From Planctomycetota bacterium (lineage in GTDB: Bacteria; Planctomycetota; UBA11346): a DNA stretch of 8,143 nt. The first letter of the stretch is position 1, and every line of letters begins with the position of its first letter. The notes beneath the pieces are model-generated. The model searched no databases, had not been told where the DNA came from, and saw only the letters and a program-made list of their open reading frames with translations. Shown here piece after piece: positions 1 to 5,129 of this stretch. Location of the stretch: positions 1-8,143 of the forward strand of contig JACDEN010000097.1 of the NCBI GenBank assembly GCA_013816415.1, in the 5' to 3' direction. The position numbers and the translations under genes were made by a program.

Positions 1-231
1 ATCACCGTCAGCGCCGGGCTCGCCGTCCTGGCCGGGCACCGTCGCGCTGGCGGTGCTGGTCGACGCGCCGCCATAGATGCGCCGCCAGGCGCCGCCGGCG
101 AATTCGTAGACGCCACGCGCAACCGTGCCGTCATCGAAGTAAACGACATCGCCGCTGGCGCCGTCCGCGGGCAGCGCGGTAAGGATCGGCAGCGATGCGC
201 CGACTGGCCCGAATGAAAAGGAATTACGCAC
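1..231 (-). CDS. Tail-fibre-like protein with collagen-like start, N-terminal 77 residues only (runs off the window)
   Basis: The minus-strand frame from a GTG at 231 stays open to base 1, giving 77 residues of a gene cut by the window edge. The first 55 residues contain the pattern GDVVYFDDG...ARGVYEF...AWRRI (about residues 27-52). Short Gly/Trp motifs of this kind are common in phage fibre and receptor-binding proteins. From about residue 66 the sequence turns into P-G-Q-D-G-E-P-G-A-D-G-D, the first Gly-X-Y triplets of a collagen-like stretch, a usual fibre stalk. The GTG start overlaps the end of the 75-residue gene upstream by 8 bases. No strong ribosome binding site precedes it, so coupled translation is likely. 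The exact start is uncertain, but the frame is well supported. A fibre role is inferred from the collagen-like stretch and position; the rest lies outside the window. Confidence 0.7.
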   Translation of the reverse strand, partial: MRNSFSFGPVGASLPILTALPADGASGDVVYFDDGTVARGVYEFAGGAWRRIYGGASTSTASATVPGQDGEPGADGD

Positions 232-451
232 GGCCGAGGCCGATACGCGCTAGGGCGCGACGCCACCACGACGGCGCATGGTCCAGGCGGACAATGCGAT
301 CATCGAACAGATTCAGCCAGCCTCCGCGGCGAGGCGACCAGACGTGGAGTTCGCCGGCATCGCTGCCGGACTTGGGCACCCACATTTCGCCCGGCGTCGG
401 GTTGTCCGGCGGGGTGTCGCGTGGGATCAGGGCGAGGCGGTCGAAGTCCAT
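224..451 (-). CDS. Small hypothetical virion-associated protein (75 aa)
   Basis: This 75-residue protein starts at an ATG whose A is the last base of the upstream gene's TGA stop (TGATG). That arrangement suggests translational coupling and fixes the start; the frame is open further upstream, but that part lies inside the neighbouring gene. The protein has a Pro/Asn/Gly-rich patch with NPTPGEMWV (residues 17-25), then HVWSPRRGGWLNLF (37-49). This spaced Gly/Trp pattern resembles the one in the fibre-like gene downstream. The C-terminus (about 61-75) is basic and amphipathic, with Trp-Trp-Arg-Arg. I recognise no family. Sitting directly before a fibre gene suggests a small fibre-associated or attachment protein, but that is only context. 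It ends in TAA at 226-224. Confidence 0.7.
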   Translation of the reverse strand: MDFDRLALIPRDTPPDNPTPGEMWVPKSGSDAGELHVWSPRRGGWLNLFDDRIVRLDHAPSWWRRALARIGLGRA

Positions 452-873
452 CACGGCACTTTCAACCGCGAGACGCGGAACCGGATCCGCACCGCCGAGG
501 CGATGACGTTGTCCACCGCAAGCTGGACTGAGACGGCGTTGCCCGAGACGACGACGGACCACGTGATGCCGGGGACCCCGACGCTGGTGCCGCTGTCGGC
601 AACCGATGGCGCGGCGCTGTCGCCAGCGATCTCCATACGGCCTTTGCGGACCACGCCGGCACCGCGCGTGAGGACGTAGTCGATCGACGCACCTTGATGA
701 TTCAGCAGGGAGAAGCCTGCGCCGGGCACCGTGGTCGCCGCGGTATTCTGCGCCTGGACGTAGATCGTGCCGTCAACCAGCCCATCGGCGTCATCGGGCG
801 CCATGGCGCTCCATTCCAAGCCATCAAAGGCCTGGATATCGCCAACGCCTGGAGTGATCCGGCTACGCCCCAT
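451..873 (-). CDS. Hypothetical beta-rich virion protein (140 aa)
   Basis: The 140-residue protein begins with ATG three bases after the TGA of the preceding gene. There is no clear Shine-Dalgarno sequence, so coupling to that gene is likely. After a short N-terminal stretch (1-30) containing DIQAFDGLEW, the protein is dominated by alternating hydrophobic strands rich in Val, Ala, Gly, Ser and Thr. Examples are IYVQAQNTAATTV (about 37-49), WSVVVSGNAVSVQLAVDNV (about 105-123) and the basic C-terminal strand VRIRFRVSRLKVP. This looks like a beta-sandwich of the sort found in phage decoration, neck or fibre proteins. No catalytic motif, signal peptide or membrane segment is visible. Its place between capsid-proximal Ig-like genes and a fibre gene supports a structural role. 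The function is otherwise unknown. Confidence 0.75.
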   Translation of the reverse strand: MGRSRITPGVGDIQAFDGLEWSAMAPDDADGLVDGTIYVQAQNTAATTVPGAGFSLLNHQGASIDYVLTRGAGVVRKGRMEIAGDSAAPSVADSGTSVGVPGITWSVVVSGNAVSVQLAVDNVIASAVRIRFRVSRLKVP

Positions 874-876
874 GGC

Positions 877-1326
877 TCAGAAGTCCGCCACGCTGGCGCA
901 GGCAACGAAGGCGTCGCCGATGTGGGTCGAGACGCCGAGCTTGTAGCCGGGCGGCAGTTCCATGTTCAGGTTCCAGCGACCGTTGCTGATGTCCGCTTCA
1001 CCGGTGATGGTCTGGAGCGACCAGCCTTTGACGGTGGCGCTTGGCGTGATCGCCGTCACCGGGAGTTCACGGAACAGGCGGTAGGTGGTGCCGTCGTGGA
1101 TGTAGAACCGCAGCATGCCGGCGCCGGTGATGGTCGACGCGGCGGTCGTGCAGACGCTGATCCAGCGGACCAATGCGCCGTTTGGCGCGAGCGGCGAGAC
1201 GTTGCTAACGATGTCCGCGATCGTGCCGGTGCCGTCGCGGTTGGTGTTCGCGGTCGTAAACGCGACGGGCGCCATCGCGCGCGGCGGGCCGGTCTGGATC
1301 GGGCTGGTGTTCGGGAGAGCGGCCAT
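877..1326 (-). CDS. Hypothetical virion structural protein (149 aa)
   Basis: This 149-residue protein starts at an ATG preceded by GAGGT (bases 1336-1332) five bases away, one of the better ribosome binding sites in the window. The first ~30 residues are Pro/Thr/Asn-rich. A beta-rich body follows, containing RFYIHDGTTYRLFRELPV (about 73-90) and a closing segment LPPGYKLGVSTHIGDAFVACASVADF (about 124-149). Closing segments of the type 'L-x-x-G-x-x-L-x-x-S-T' followed by a short strand and Asp-Phe are familiar from phage proteins annotated as hypothetical, which sit near capsid and fibre genes. I can name no function. The protein lies four genes downstream of the major capsid gene, inside the same tightly packed operon, so a minor capsid, decoration or tail-surface role is the likely range. 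Confidence 0.8.
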   Translation of the reverse strand: MAALPNTSPIQTGPPRAMAPVAFTTANTNRDGTGTIADIVSNVSPLAPNGALVRWISVCTTAASTITGAGMLRFYIHDGTTYRLFRELPVTAITPSATVKGWSLQTITGEADISNGRWNLNMELPPGYKLGVSTHIGDAFVACASVADF

Positions 1327-1329
1327 GAA

Positions 1330-1551
1330 TTACCTCGTGCGGAAGGTGTCGCGGAAGGAGCGGTCAGCGCGGGGCTGACGGAGTGCGCGCCCCACGTCGG
1401 AAGCGGTTTGGGCGGCGTAGATGGACTCGCCCGCGGTGGCGTTGCCCTGGGACTCCAGGTAGGCGGCGAGCGTGGCAGCATCGACGGCCAGCAGTCGCGC
1501 GGCGACCTGGAGCGGGGAGAGCGGGGACGTTGATGTGGCAATGCTGCTCAT
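1330..1551 (-). CDS. Small helical hypothetical protein (73 aa)
   Basis: The 73-residue protein starts with an ATG that overlaps the stop of the 239-residue gene by four bases (ATGA), so its start is well supported and translation is probably coupled. The sequence is Ala/Ser/Thr-rich and likely helical, with PLSPLQVAARLLAVDAATLA (about 10-29) followed by AAYLESQGNA. The last 20 residues are strongly basic (LRQPRADRSFRDTFRTR). No Cys, signal peptide or membrane segment is present. I do not recognise the family. The helical body and arginine-rich tail would fit a small adaptor or nucleic-acid-contacting protein of the virion, but this is speculation from composition. Confidence 0.7.
   Translation of the reverse strand: MSSIATSTSPLSPLQVAARLLAVDAATLAAYLESQGNATAGESIYAAQTASDVGRALRQPRADRSFRDTFRTR
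1332..1336 (-). promoter_or_regulatory. Ribosome binding site (GAGGT) of the 149-aa gene
   Basis: On the minus strand GAGGT lies five bases before the ATG at 1326-1324. It overlaps the last codons of the upstream 73-residue gene, whose TAA stop (1332-1330) sits between the site and the start. It is a clearer site than those of most neighbours and may let this gene start independently of the upstream one. Confidence 0.65.
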
Positions 1552-2267
1552 GCCGTGACATCCCGCTGCCAGGCCACATTCAACTGATAGCGCAGGGGCG
1601 TGATGATCTTGCCGCTGGCGGTGTGCTTAATCTGGAGGTCGAGGAAGAACGGCTTGCTGTACTCGGTCGATGTCAGGTTAAGCCCGACCGGGAACGTGTC
1701 GAAGTACGCTTTGACCGTGCGAGCCGAGGCGTCGAGAATGGACGCGCTGCACGTGACGGCGGTGTCGGCCGGGGCGTTTTTGAACGCGGCGGTGATCGTC
1801 ATGCCGGTCAGGTCGGAGTATCCGAACGGGCTGATCTTGCCGAGCGGGACGGTCAGCGTGCCCGACTGCCAGGCGTCGCCCATGACCACGTCGCCTAGGG
1901 TGCCATCGGCGGCCGACTGGACGCCGGGGATGCCCTGCGAGGTCTGGAGGAATCCGGCGATAGTGTCGAGGTCGTTCGTCTCGGTGTCGACGGTGTGTAC
2001 GTCGGGCCAGATGAGGTCGGTGCCGGATGCGGCGGCGATGCGGAAGCGATTGATGCCGGCGGTGGATGACAGCGCGATGGCCAGCGTGTACTTGGTGGCC
2101 AGGCCGTCAGCGGTGGCGCCCACTTCGGTCACGACTGGCGTAGGCGAATAGGTCGCGCCGTTGATGTAGCAGTTGACGGCGAAGTCGGCCAACGCCTTGC
2201 CTGCTGACGGACCGCCGAGGACGGTCTGCCGGAATACGTCGGCGTAGTAGGTGTCGGATGGGATCAT
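1548..2267 (-). CDS. Two-domain Ig-like (BppU-type) virion protein (239 aa)
   Basis: The 239-residue protein starts with an ATG sharing four bases with the stop of the 118-residue gene (ATGA). It appears to hold two beta-sandwich parts. The N-terminal part (about 25-110) has FAVNCYINGATYSP, VVTEVGAT and KYTLAIALSS. The C-terminal part (about 131-239) carries DLTGMTITAAF (152-162) and PFFLDLQIKHTASGK (206-220), ending in VAWQRDVTA. The spacing from Leu-Thr-Gly to the C-terminus and the Phe-Leu-x-x-Leu/Ile-Gln strand match the preceding protein, so the two look like relatives. An 'LTG' motif inside such a sandwich resembles the N-terminal domain of BppU-type baseplate and fibre proteins. Position after the capsid gene also allows capsid decoration. 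No catalytic residues are visible. Confidence 0.8.
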   Translation of the reverse strand: MIPSDTYYADVFRQTVLGGPSAGKALADFAVNCYINGATYSPTPVVTEVGATADGLATKYTLAIALSSTAGINRFRIAAASGTDLIWPDVHTVDTETNDLDTIAGFLQTSQGIPGVQSAADGTLGDVVMGDAWQSGTLTVPLGKISPFGYSDLTGMTITAAFKNAPADTAVTCSASILDASARTVKAYFDTFPVGLNLTSTEYSKPFFLDLQIKHTASGKIITPLRYQLNVAWQRDVTA

Positions 2268-2620
2268 GCGATCACGTCTTGCGTGACGGCCAGCGGGATC
2301 AGCGGCCAGGTAGTCTTGGCGCTGCTCAGTGTGACCTGGATTTCCAGGAAGTATTCAGTCCCGGTGAGCGCGTCGGTCGAGGCCGAGGGAATGGCGATGA
2401 TGACCACGCCGCTGGCCCAGGTGGCGCCGGTGGCGGCGGATGACTGCGTGACGGCGGCGATTACCGCATTCCCTGAGCGGTCGCGCACGGCGGCCGCGAT
2501 GGTCGCGCCAGTCAGGACGGCAACGGCGCCATTGTCCCAAAGCGTGAAGCCAAGCGACCAGTCGTCGCCCGCAGTGACGCGAGCGAGGGCAGGCGTCACT
2601 GCTAGTTGGCCCTTGGCCAC
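2264..2620 (-). CDS. Single-domain Ig-like (BppU-type) virion protein (118 aa)
   Basis: The 118-residue protein starts at GTG (2620-2618), with a G-rich stretch (GGGGG, then AAAT) directly upstream as a tight ribosome binding site. An ATG overlapping that start by two bases is in another frame and closes after seven codons. The body is one beta-sandwich: DDWSLGFTLWDNGAV (19-33), VLTGATIAAAVRDRSG (35-50), GVVIIAIPS (71-79), EYFLEIQVTLSS (89-100) and a last strand ending AVTQDVIA. The pattern 'hydrophobic strand, Asp/Asn-Gly, Leu-Thr-Gly, strand, later Tyr-Phe-Leu-x-Ile-Gln' fits phage Ig-like or BppU N-terminal domains. It is the first gene after the major capsid gene, where siphophages often place a decoration or head-fibre protein. 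It is a likely paralogue of the next gene's C-terminal half. Confidence 0.8.
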   Translation of the reverse strand: MAKGQLAVTPALARVTAGDDWSLGFTLWDNGAVAVLTGATIAAAVRDRSGNAVIAAVTQSSAATGATWASGVVIIAIPSASTDALTGTEYFLEIQVTLSSAKTTWPLIPLAVTQDVIA

Positions 2621-2647
2621 ATTTCCCCCGCGTTGGCCGTTGCCATG

Positions 2648-2669
2648 CCCTCCCGGCGAACCGGGAGGG
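2648..2669 (-). other. Strong 9-bp hairpin with TTCG loop, after the capsid gene
   Basis: On the minus strand CCCTCCCGG, loop TTCG, CCGGGAGGG forms a perfect 9-bp GC-rich stem in the 67-base gap between the capsid stop (2690-2688) and the next start (2620). No T-run follows, so it does not look like a standard intrinsic terminator. It could protect the 3' end of the abundant capsid message, lower read-through into the next genes, or act after RNA processing. Confidence 0.6.
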
Positions 2670-2687
2670 GCAGGTAGCGGTCAGCTA

Positions 2688-3854
2688 TCAGATGTTGGTC
2701 GAGCTACCCATCAGGCGGATCAGCCATTCCTGGCGGAGCGGGCCGTGACCGTACAGGACGGACACCTGCATGCTGTTCTGCATGTACTCGGGGATGAACG
2801 AGTAGACGAGCGACAGGCCGGTCTGGTCGTCGGTCATCTGCTCATGCACGCCGGCGCCGAGGAAGTTGGTATCCACCGGGCGGATCGCCAGCCCGTAGCC
2901 GCCGCGCTGGAGGCCGATGTTCGCCGAATGGCTAGCCTGGAGGGTCCAGGTGTCGGCGGAGACGTGGGTGGCCTGCACGGGCGGGTACACCGCGACCGCG
3001 ATACCGGCGGCGGTGGTGTCGACCGAGGCCACGTCGGCGGTTGCAACGTACTGGTAGACGACGCTGGCGGTGGTGATGGCGATCAGGTCGCCCTTTTTGA
3101 TGGTGCCGGGGGTGGCGGCCTTGAGGTACAGGCTCGATGAGCCGACCGCGCCGATCGTGGTGCCGTGGGTCAGCGCACCGGCGGCAGTGCCGGCGGTGTG
3201 AGCGACGATCTGCTGGTCACCCCAGTGCTGGAGGCCGAAGATCGTGCCCAGTTCGCCGGTGTTCTTGGTACTGGCCGCGCCGCGCAGGCTGGCATCCTTG
3301 ATCGAGGCGATGCCGAGCGCGGCGGCCTCGGCGGCGGGACCGAGCAGCAGGTGCCGGTCGTTGCTCGGCGCCTTGTTAAAGTTGAGCTGCTTGCGCACGT
3401 CGATCGAGTCGGCATCGGTCGTGGCGTACGGGTTGGTTCCGGCGGTGCCAGAGCGACGGTAGCTGGCGTTCTTCATGCCGAGCAGAACGGCGGCGTTCAT
3501 GCCCTCAACCAGGGCGATGCTCTGCTCATAGATCTGCGTCTTCGTGAAGTCGCCGGACTCGATCTCGTGCATTTCCTTGGCGGTCAGCGCGATTTTGTCC
3601 GAACGCTTCCACTGGTCGAGCGAGATCTGCTTGGTCGTGATGACCTTGTCGGTGTTCGCGACGGGCGTGGGGCCAGGAAGGACATCGGCGGTCGAAGAGG
3701 CGACCGGGATGGGCAGGTCGATGACGTTGCCCTTCTGTTTCACTTCGTTCTCGAAGTCCACGCGGCAGACGCGAACCGCGCTGGCGGCGTTGCGGAGGGA
3801 GGGGAGGGACTTGCCGAAGATCTTCTGGATCAGGGGGGTGATGGTGTTCGCCAT
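2688..3854 (-). CDS. Major capsid protein, P22 coat-protein-like (HK97 fold), 388 aa
   Basis: This 388-residue protein forms the phage shell. It begins MANTITPLIQKIFGKSLPSL, typical of P22 'protein 5'-like coat proteins. A P-domain-like stretch follows: VIDLPIPV (44-51), ISLDQWKRSDKIALTAKEM (77-95) and DFTKTQIYEQSIALVEGMN (102-120). Residues about 220-310 form a beta-rich part with IKKGDLIAI (252-260), which resembles the place where P22-family proteins carry their insertion domain. The segment ASHSANIGLQRGGYGLAIRPV (307-327) also fits this family. It follows the protease-scaffold gene by 42 bases. No strong Shine-Dalgarno is visible before the ATG, only an A-rich stretch, which is odd for the most abundant virion protein. 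Assignment as capsid is strong from sequence and order; the P22-type family call is moderately strong. Confidence 0.85.
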   Translation of the reverse strand: MANTITPLIQKIFGKSLPSLRNAASAVRVCRVDFENEVKQKGNVIDLPIPVASSTADVLPGPTPVANTDKVITTKQISLDQWKRSDKIALTAKEMHEIESGDFTKTQIYEQSIALVEGMNAAVLLGMKNASYRRSGTAGTNPYATTDADSIDVRKQLNFNKAPSNDRHLLLGPAAEAAALGIASIKDASLRGAASTKNTGELGTIFGLQHWGDQQIVAHTAGTAAGALTHGTTIGAVGSSSLYLKAATPGTIKKGDLIAITTASVVYQYVATADVASVDTTAAGIAVAVYPPVQATHVSADTWTLQASHSANIGLQRGGYGLAIRPVDTNFLGAGVHEQMTDDQTGLSLVYSFIPEYMQNSMQVSVLYGHGPLRQEWLIRLMGSSTNI

Positions 3855-3892
3855 GGCTTAGGTTTTTCTTGGGATGTGGGCGGATGGGTGGG

Positions 3893-3914
3893 CTGATCAG
3901 GCGTCGCTGATCAG
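3893..3914. repeat. Two copies of the palindrome CTGATCAG spanning the scaffold stop codon
   Basis: CTGATCAG occurs at 3893-3900 and 3907-3914, separated by GCGTCG. Each copy is self-complementary, and the pair could form an 8-bp stem with a 6-base loop. The TGA stop of the protease-scaffold gene lies inside the left copy, just before the capsid gene. Each copy contains GATC. It may be a hairpin between scaffold and capsid cistrons, or chance codon use (Leu-Ile-Ser at the C-terminus). Confidence 0.5.
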
Positions 3915-4331
3915 GTAGTCGCCGGACAGACGCACGGACTCGGGGACCTTGCCCGCCGATACCTGTGCGCGGGTGAAGGTCGGACGGACCTGCTCGTTGC
4001 CTTCGCCCTTGACCTTGACCGCATCGACGGCGCCGGCCTTGAGGGCGGCGAGAGCGTCGCGCTTGGCCTTGAGGTCGTCGCGCTCGACGGTCAGGGCGGC
4101 GATCCGCTCGCCCTGGGCCTTCGCGTCGGCTTCCATCTTGGCGATGCGGTCGGAGGTCGCCTTGGCGTCGGCTTCGGACTTGGCCAGCGCGGCGTCGGCG
4201 TCGATCTTGGCGATGGCGGCGACGATGTCGGCTTCCACCGTCTTTTCTGCGGTCGACATCTTGGCGATCAGCACGGCGTGGGCCGGGTGCTTCTCGATCA
4301 GGGCGGCCATCTGTTCGATCGACTTCGACAT
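3897..4331 (-). CDS. Nested in-frame scaffold protein (Nu3-like), 144 aa
   Basis: Inside the protease gene and in the same frame, ATG at 4331-4329 (Met267 of the long form) is preceded six bases away by AAGGAA, a good ribosome binding site. The product would be 144 residues: MSKSIEQMAALIEKHPAHAV at the start, a long charged coiled coil (about residues 30-100), then a basic C-terminal region. This copies the lambda C/Nu3 arrangement, where the scaffold is made from an internal start of the protease gene and the long form carries protease into the shell. The start falls exactly where the peptidase domain ends and the linker to the coiled coil begins. Evidence is the site, spacing and domain boundary; there is no direct proof of expression. 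Confidence 0.7.
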   Translation of the reverse strand: MSKSIEQMAALIEKHPAHAVLIAKMSTAEKTVEADIVAAIAKIDADAALAKSEADAKATSDRIAKMEADAKAQGERIAALTVERDDLKAKRDALAALKAGAVDAVKVKGEGNEQVRPTFTRAQVSAGKVPESVRLSGDYLISDA

Positions 4332-5129
4332 GCGGTGTTCCTTGAGAGGGTCAGCGGTGACATCGTCAATGAGGCCACGCGCCTTCGCGTCTGCGGCCGA
4401 GAATACGCGCCCATCGGCGCTGTCTGCAAAGTCGGTGGGCATCCGCCCACGACCGCGCGCAATGTCAGCCACGAATCCGGCGGCCATCGCGTCGACCGAC
4501 CGCTGCAATTCGGCAAGCTGTTCGGGTTCGATGGCGGAACCGGGCACGCCAACGCCTTTGTGGGCGCCGCTGGCCAGGACATGAACCTTGATGCCGGCGG
4601 CGGCTGCGGCTGCGGATTTGTCCACCACTGCGCGGAACACGCCGATGGAACCGACCTGGGCGCCGCGCTCGGCGGTGATGCCGGCGCTGGCCTGGGAGGC
4701 GAGCCAGTACGCAGCCGATGCTCCGAGGTCGCTGATGTGCGCCTGCACCGGCTTGGCGCTGGCGTGGATCTGATCGGCAAGCGCCTGGACGCCAGCGACC
4801 GAGCCGCCGGGGGAATCGATCGCCAGGACGATGCGAGATACGGACGGGTCGGCGTTCGCCTGAGCGAGCGCGGCGCCAATCTGGATATAGCCGGTGGCGT
4901 CGAAGCCGAACGCGCGCAGGAGCGGCGGCACGGACTTGAGCAGAATACCGGACACCGGAATCGTAGCGACGCCATCGGCCGCTGCGTAGGGTTCGCTGTC
5001 GTCTTCCTCGACGGTCAGGCGCAGCGCGGCGTTGATGTCCGCGGCGGCGATCGTCGCCAGGAACCGTTCCAGCGCGACCGGCTCCATGGCCCAGAGGTCA
5101 GCGGCGAGGCTCGCCAGAAATGGGTTCAT
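3897..5129 (-). CDS. S49 (ClpP-like) head-maturation protease fused to scaffold, 410 aa
   Basis: This lambda gpC-like protein cleaves scaffold and other head proteins inside the procapsid. The N-terminal ~255 residues form an S49/SppA-type serine peptidase: VATIPVSGILL (54-64), VLAIDSPGGSV (101-111), the nucleophile region DLGASAAYWLAS with Ser138 (134-145), and SGAHKGVG with Lys191 as the probable general base of the Ser-Lys dyad. From about 267 the protein becomes a charged, Ala/Lys/Asp/Glu-rich coiled coil (about 295-365), with a C-terminal tail (RPTFTRAQVSAGKVPESVRL) that probably contacts coat protein. The ATG overlaps the portal stop by four bases (ATGA) and follows GAGGA by nine bases, so the start is secure. 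An internal start yields the scaffold alone. It differs from P22, which has coat and scaffold but no protease. Confidence 0.9.
   Translation of the reverse strand: MNPFLASLAADLWAMEPVALERFLATIAAADINAALRLTVEEDDSEPYAAADGVATIPVSGILLKSVPPLLRAFGFDATGYIQIGAALAQANADPSVSRIVLAIDSPGGSVAGVQALADQIHASAKPVQAHISDLGASAAYWLASQASAGITAERGAQVGSIGVFRAVVDKSAAAAAAGIKVHVLASGAHKGVGVPGSAIEPEQLAELQRSVDAMAAGFVADIARGRGRMPTDFADSADGRVFSAADAKARGLIDDVTADPLKEHRMSKSIEQMAALIEKHPAHAVLIAKMSTAEKTVEADIVAAIAKIDADAALAKSEADAKATSDRIAKMEADAKAQGERIAALTVERDDLKAKRDALAALKAGAVDAVKVKGEGNEQVRPTFTRAQVSAGKVPESVRLSGDYLISDA
4338..4343 (-). promoter_or_regulatory. Internal ribosome binding site (AAGGAA) for the nested scaffold
   Basis: AAGGAA on the minus strand sits six bases before the internal ATG at 4331, within the codons for Lys-Glu just before Met267. 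Few other in-frame Met codons in this gene have a comparable upstream site, which is why this one is proposed as a real start. Confidence 0.6.
4435..4450. repeat. 16-bp inverted repeat, copy A (GTGGGCATCCGCCCAC), inside the protease gene
   Basis: A 6-bp stem with a 4-base loop. The identical 16 bases recur at 6939-6954. Here they lie in coding sequence around Met230 of the protease, at the end of the peptidase domain and about 100 bases before the nested scaffold start. A hairpin in this position could influence internal initiation, or it may be chance in GC-rich DNA. Confidence 0.5.

Noticed and set aside
452..562. Longer version of the 75-residue protein starting at 562
   Set aside because: The extra N-terminal codons lie over the 140-residue gene. 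The ATG at 451, sharing a base with that gene's stop, is the natural start.
694..1533. Plus-strand open frame of 279 codons
   Set aside because: It covers three minus-strand genes with well-matched overlapping starts and stops, and its translation is low-complexity Gly/Arg/Ala.
2648..2669. Hairpin as a standard Rho-independent terminator
   Set aside because: No run of T residues follows the stem on the minus strand or on the plus strand.
2283..3140. Plus-strand open frame of 285 codons
   Set aside because: It is antisense to the capsid C-terminus and the Ig-like gene, with no domain and no ribosome binding site.
3165..3896. Plus-strand open frame of 243 codons
   Set aside because: It is antisense to the capsid gene, with biased Gly/Arg/Val composition and no start signal; a shadow frame.
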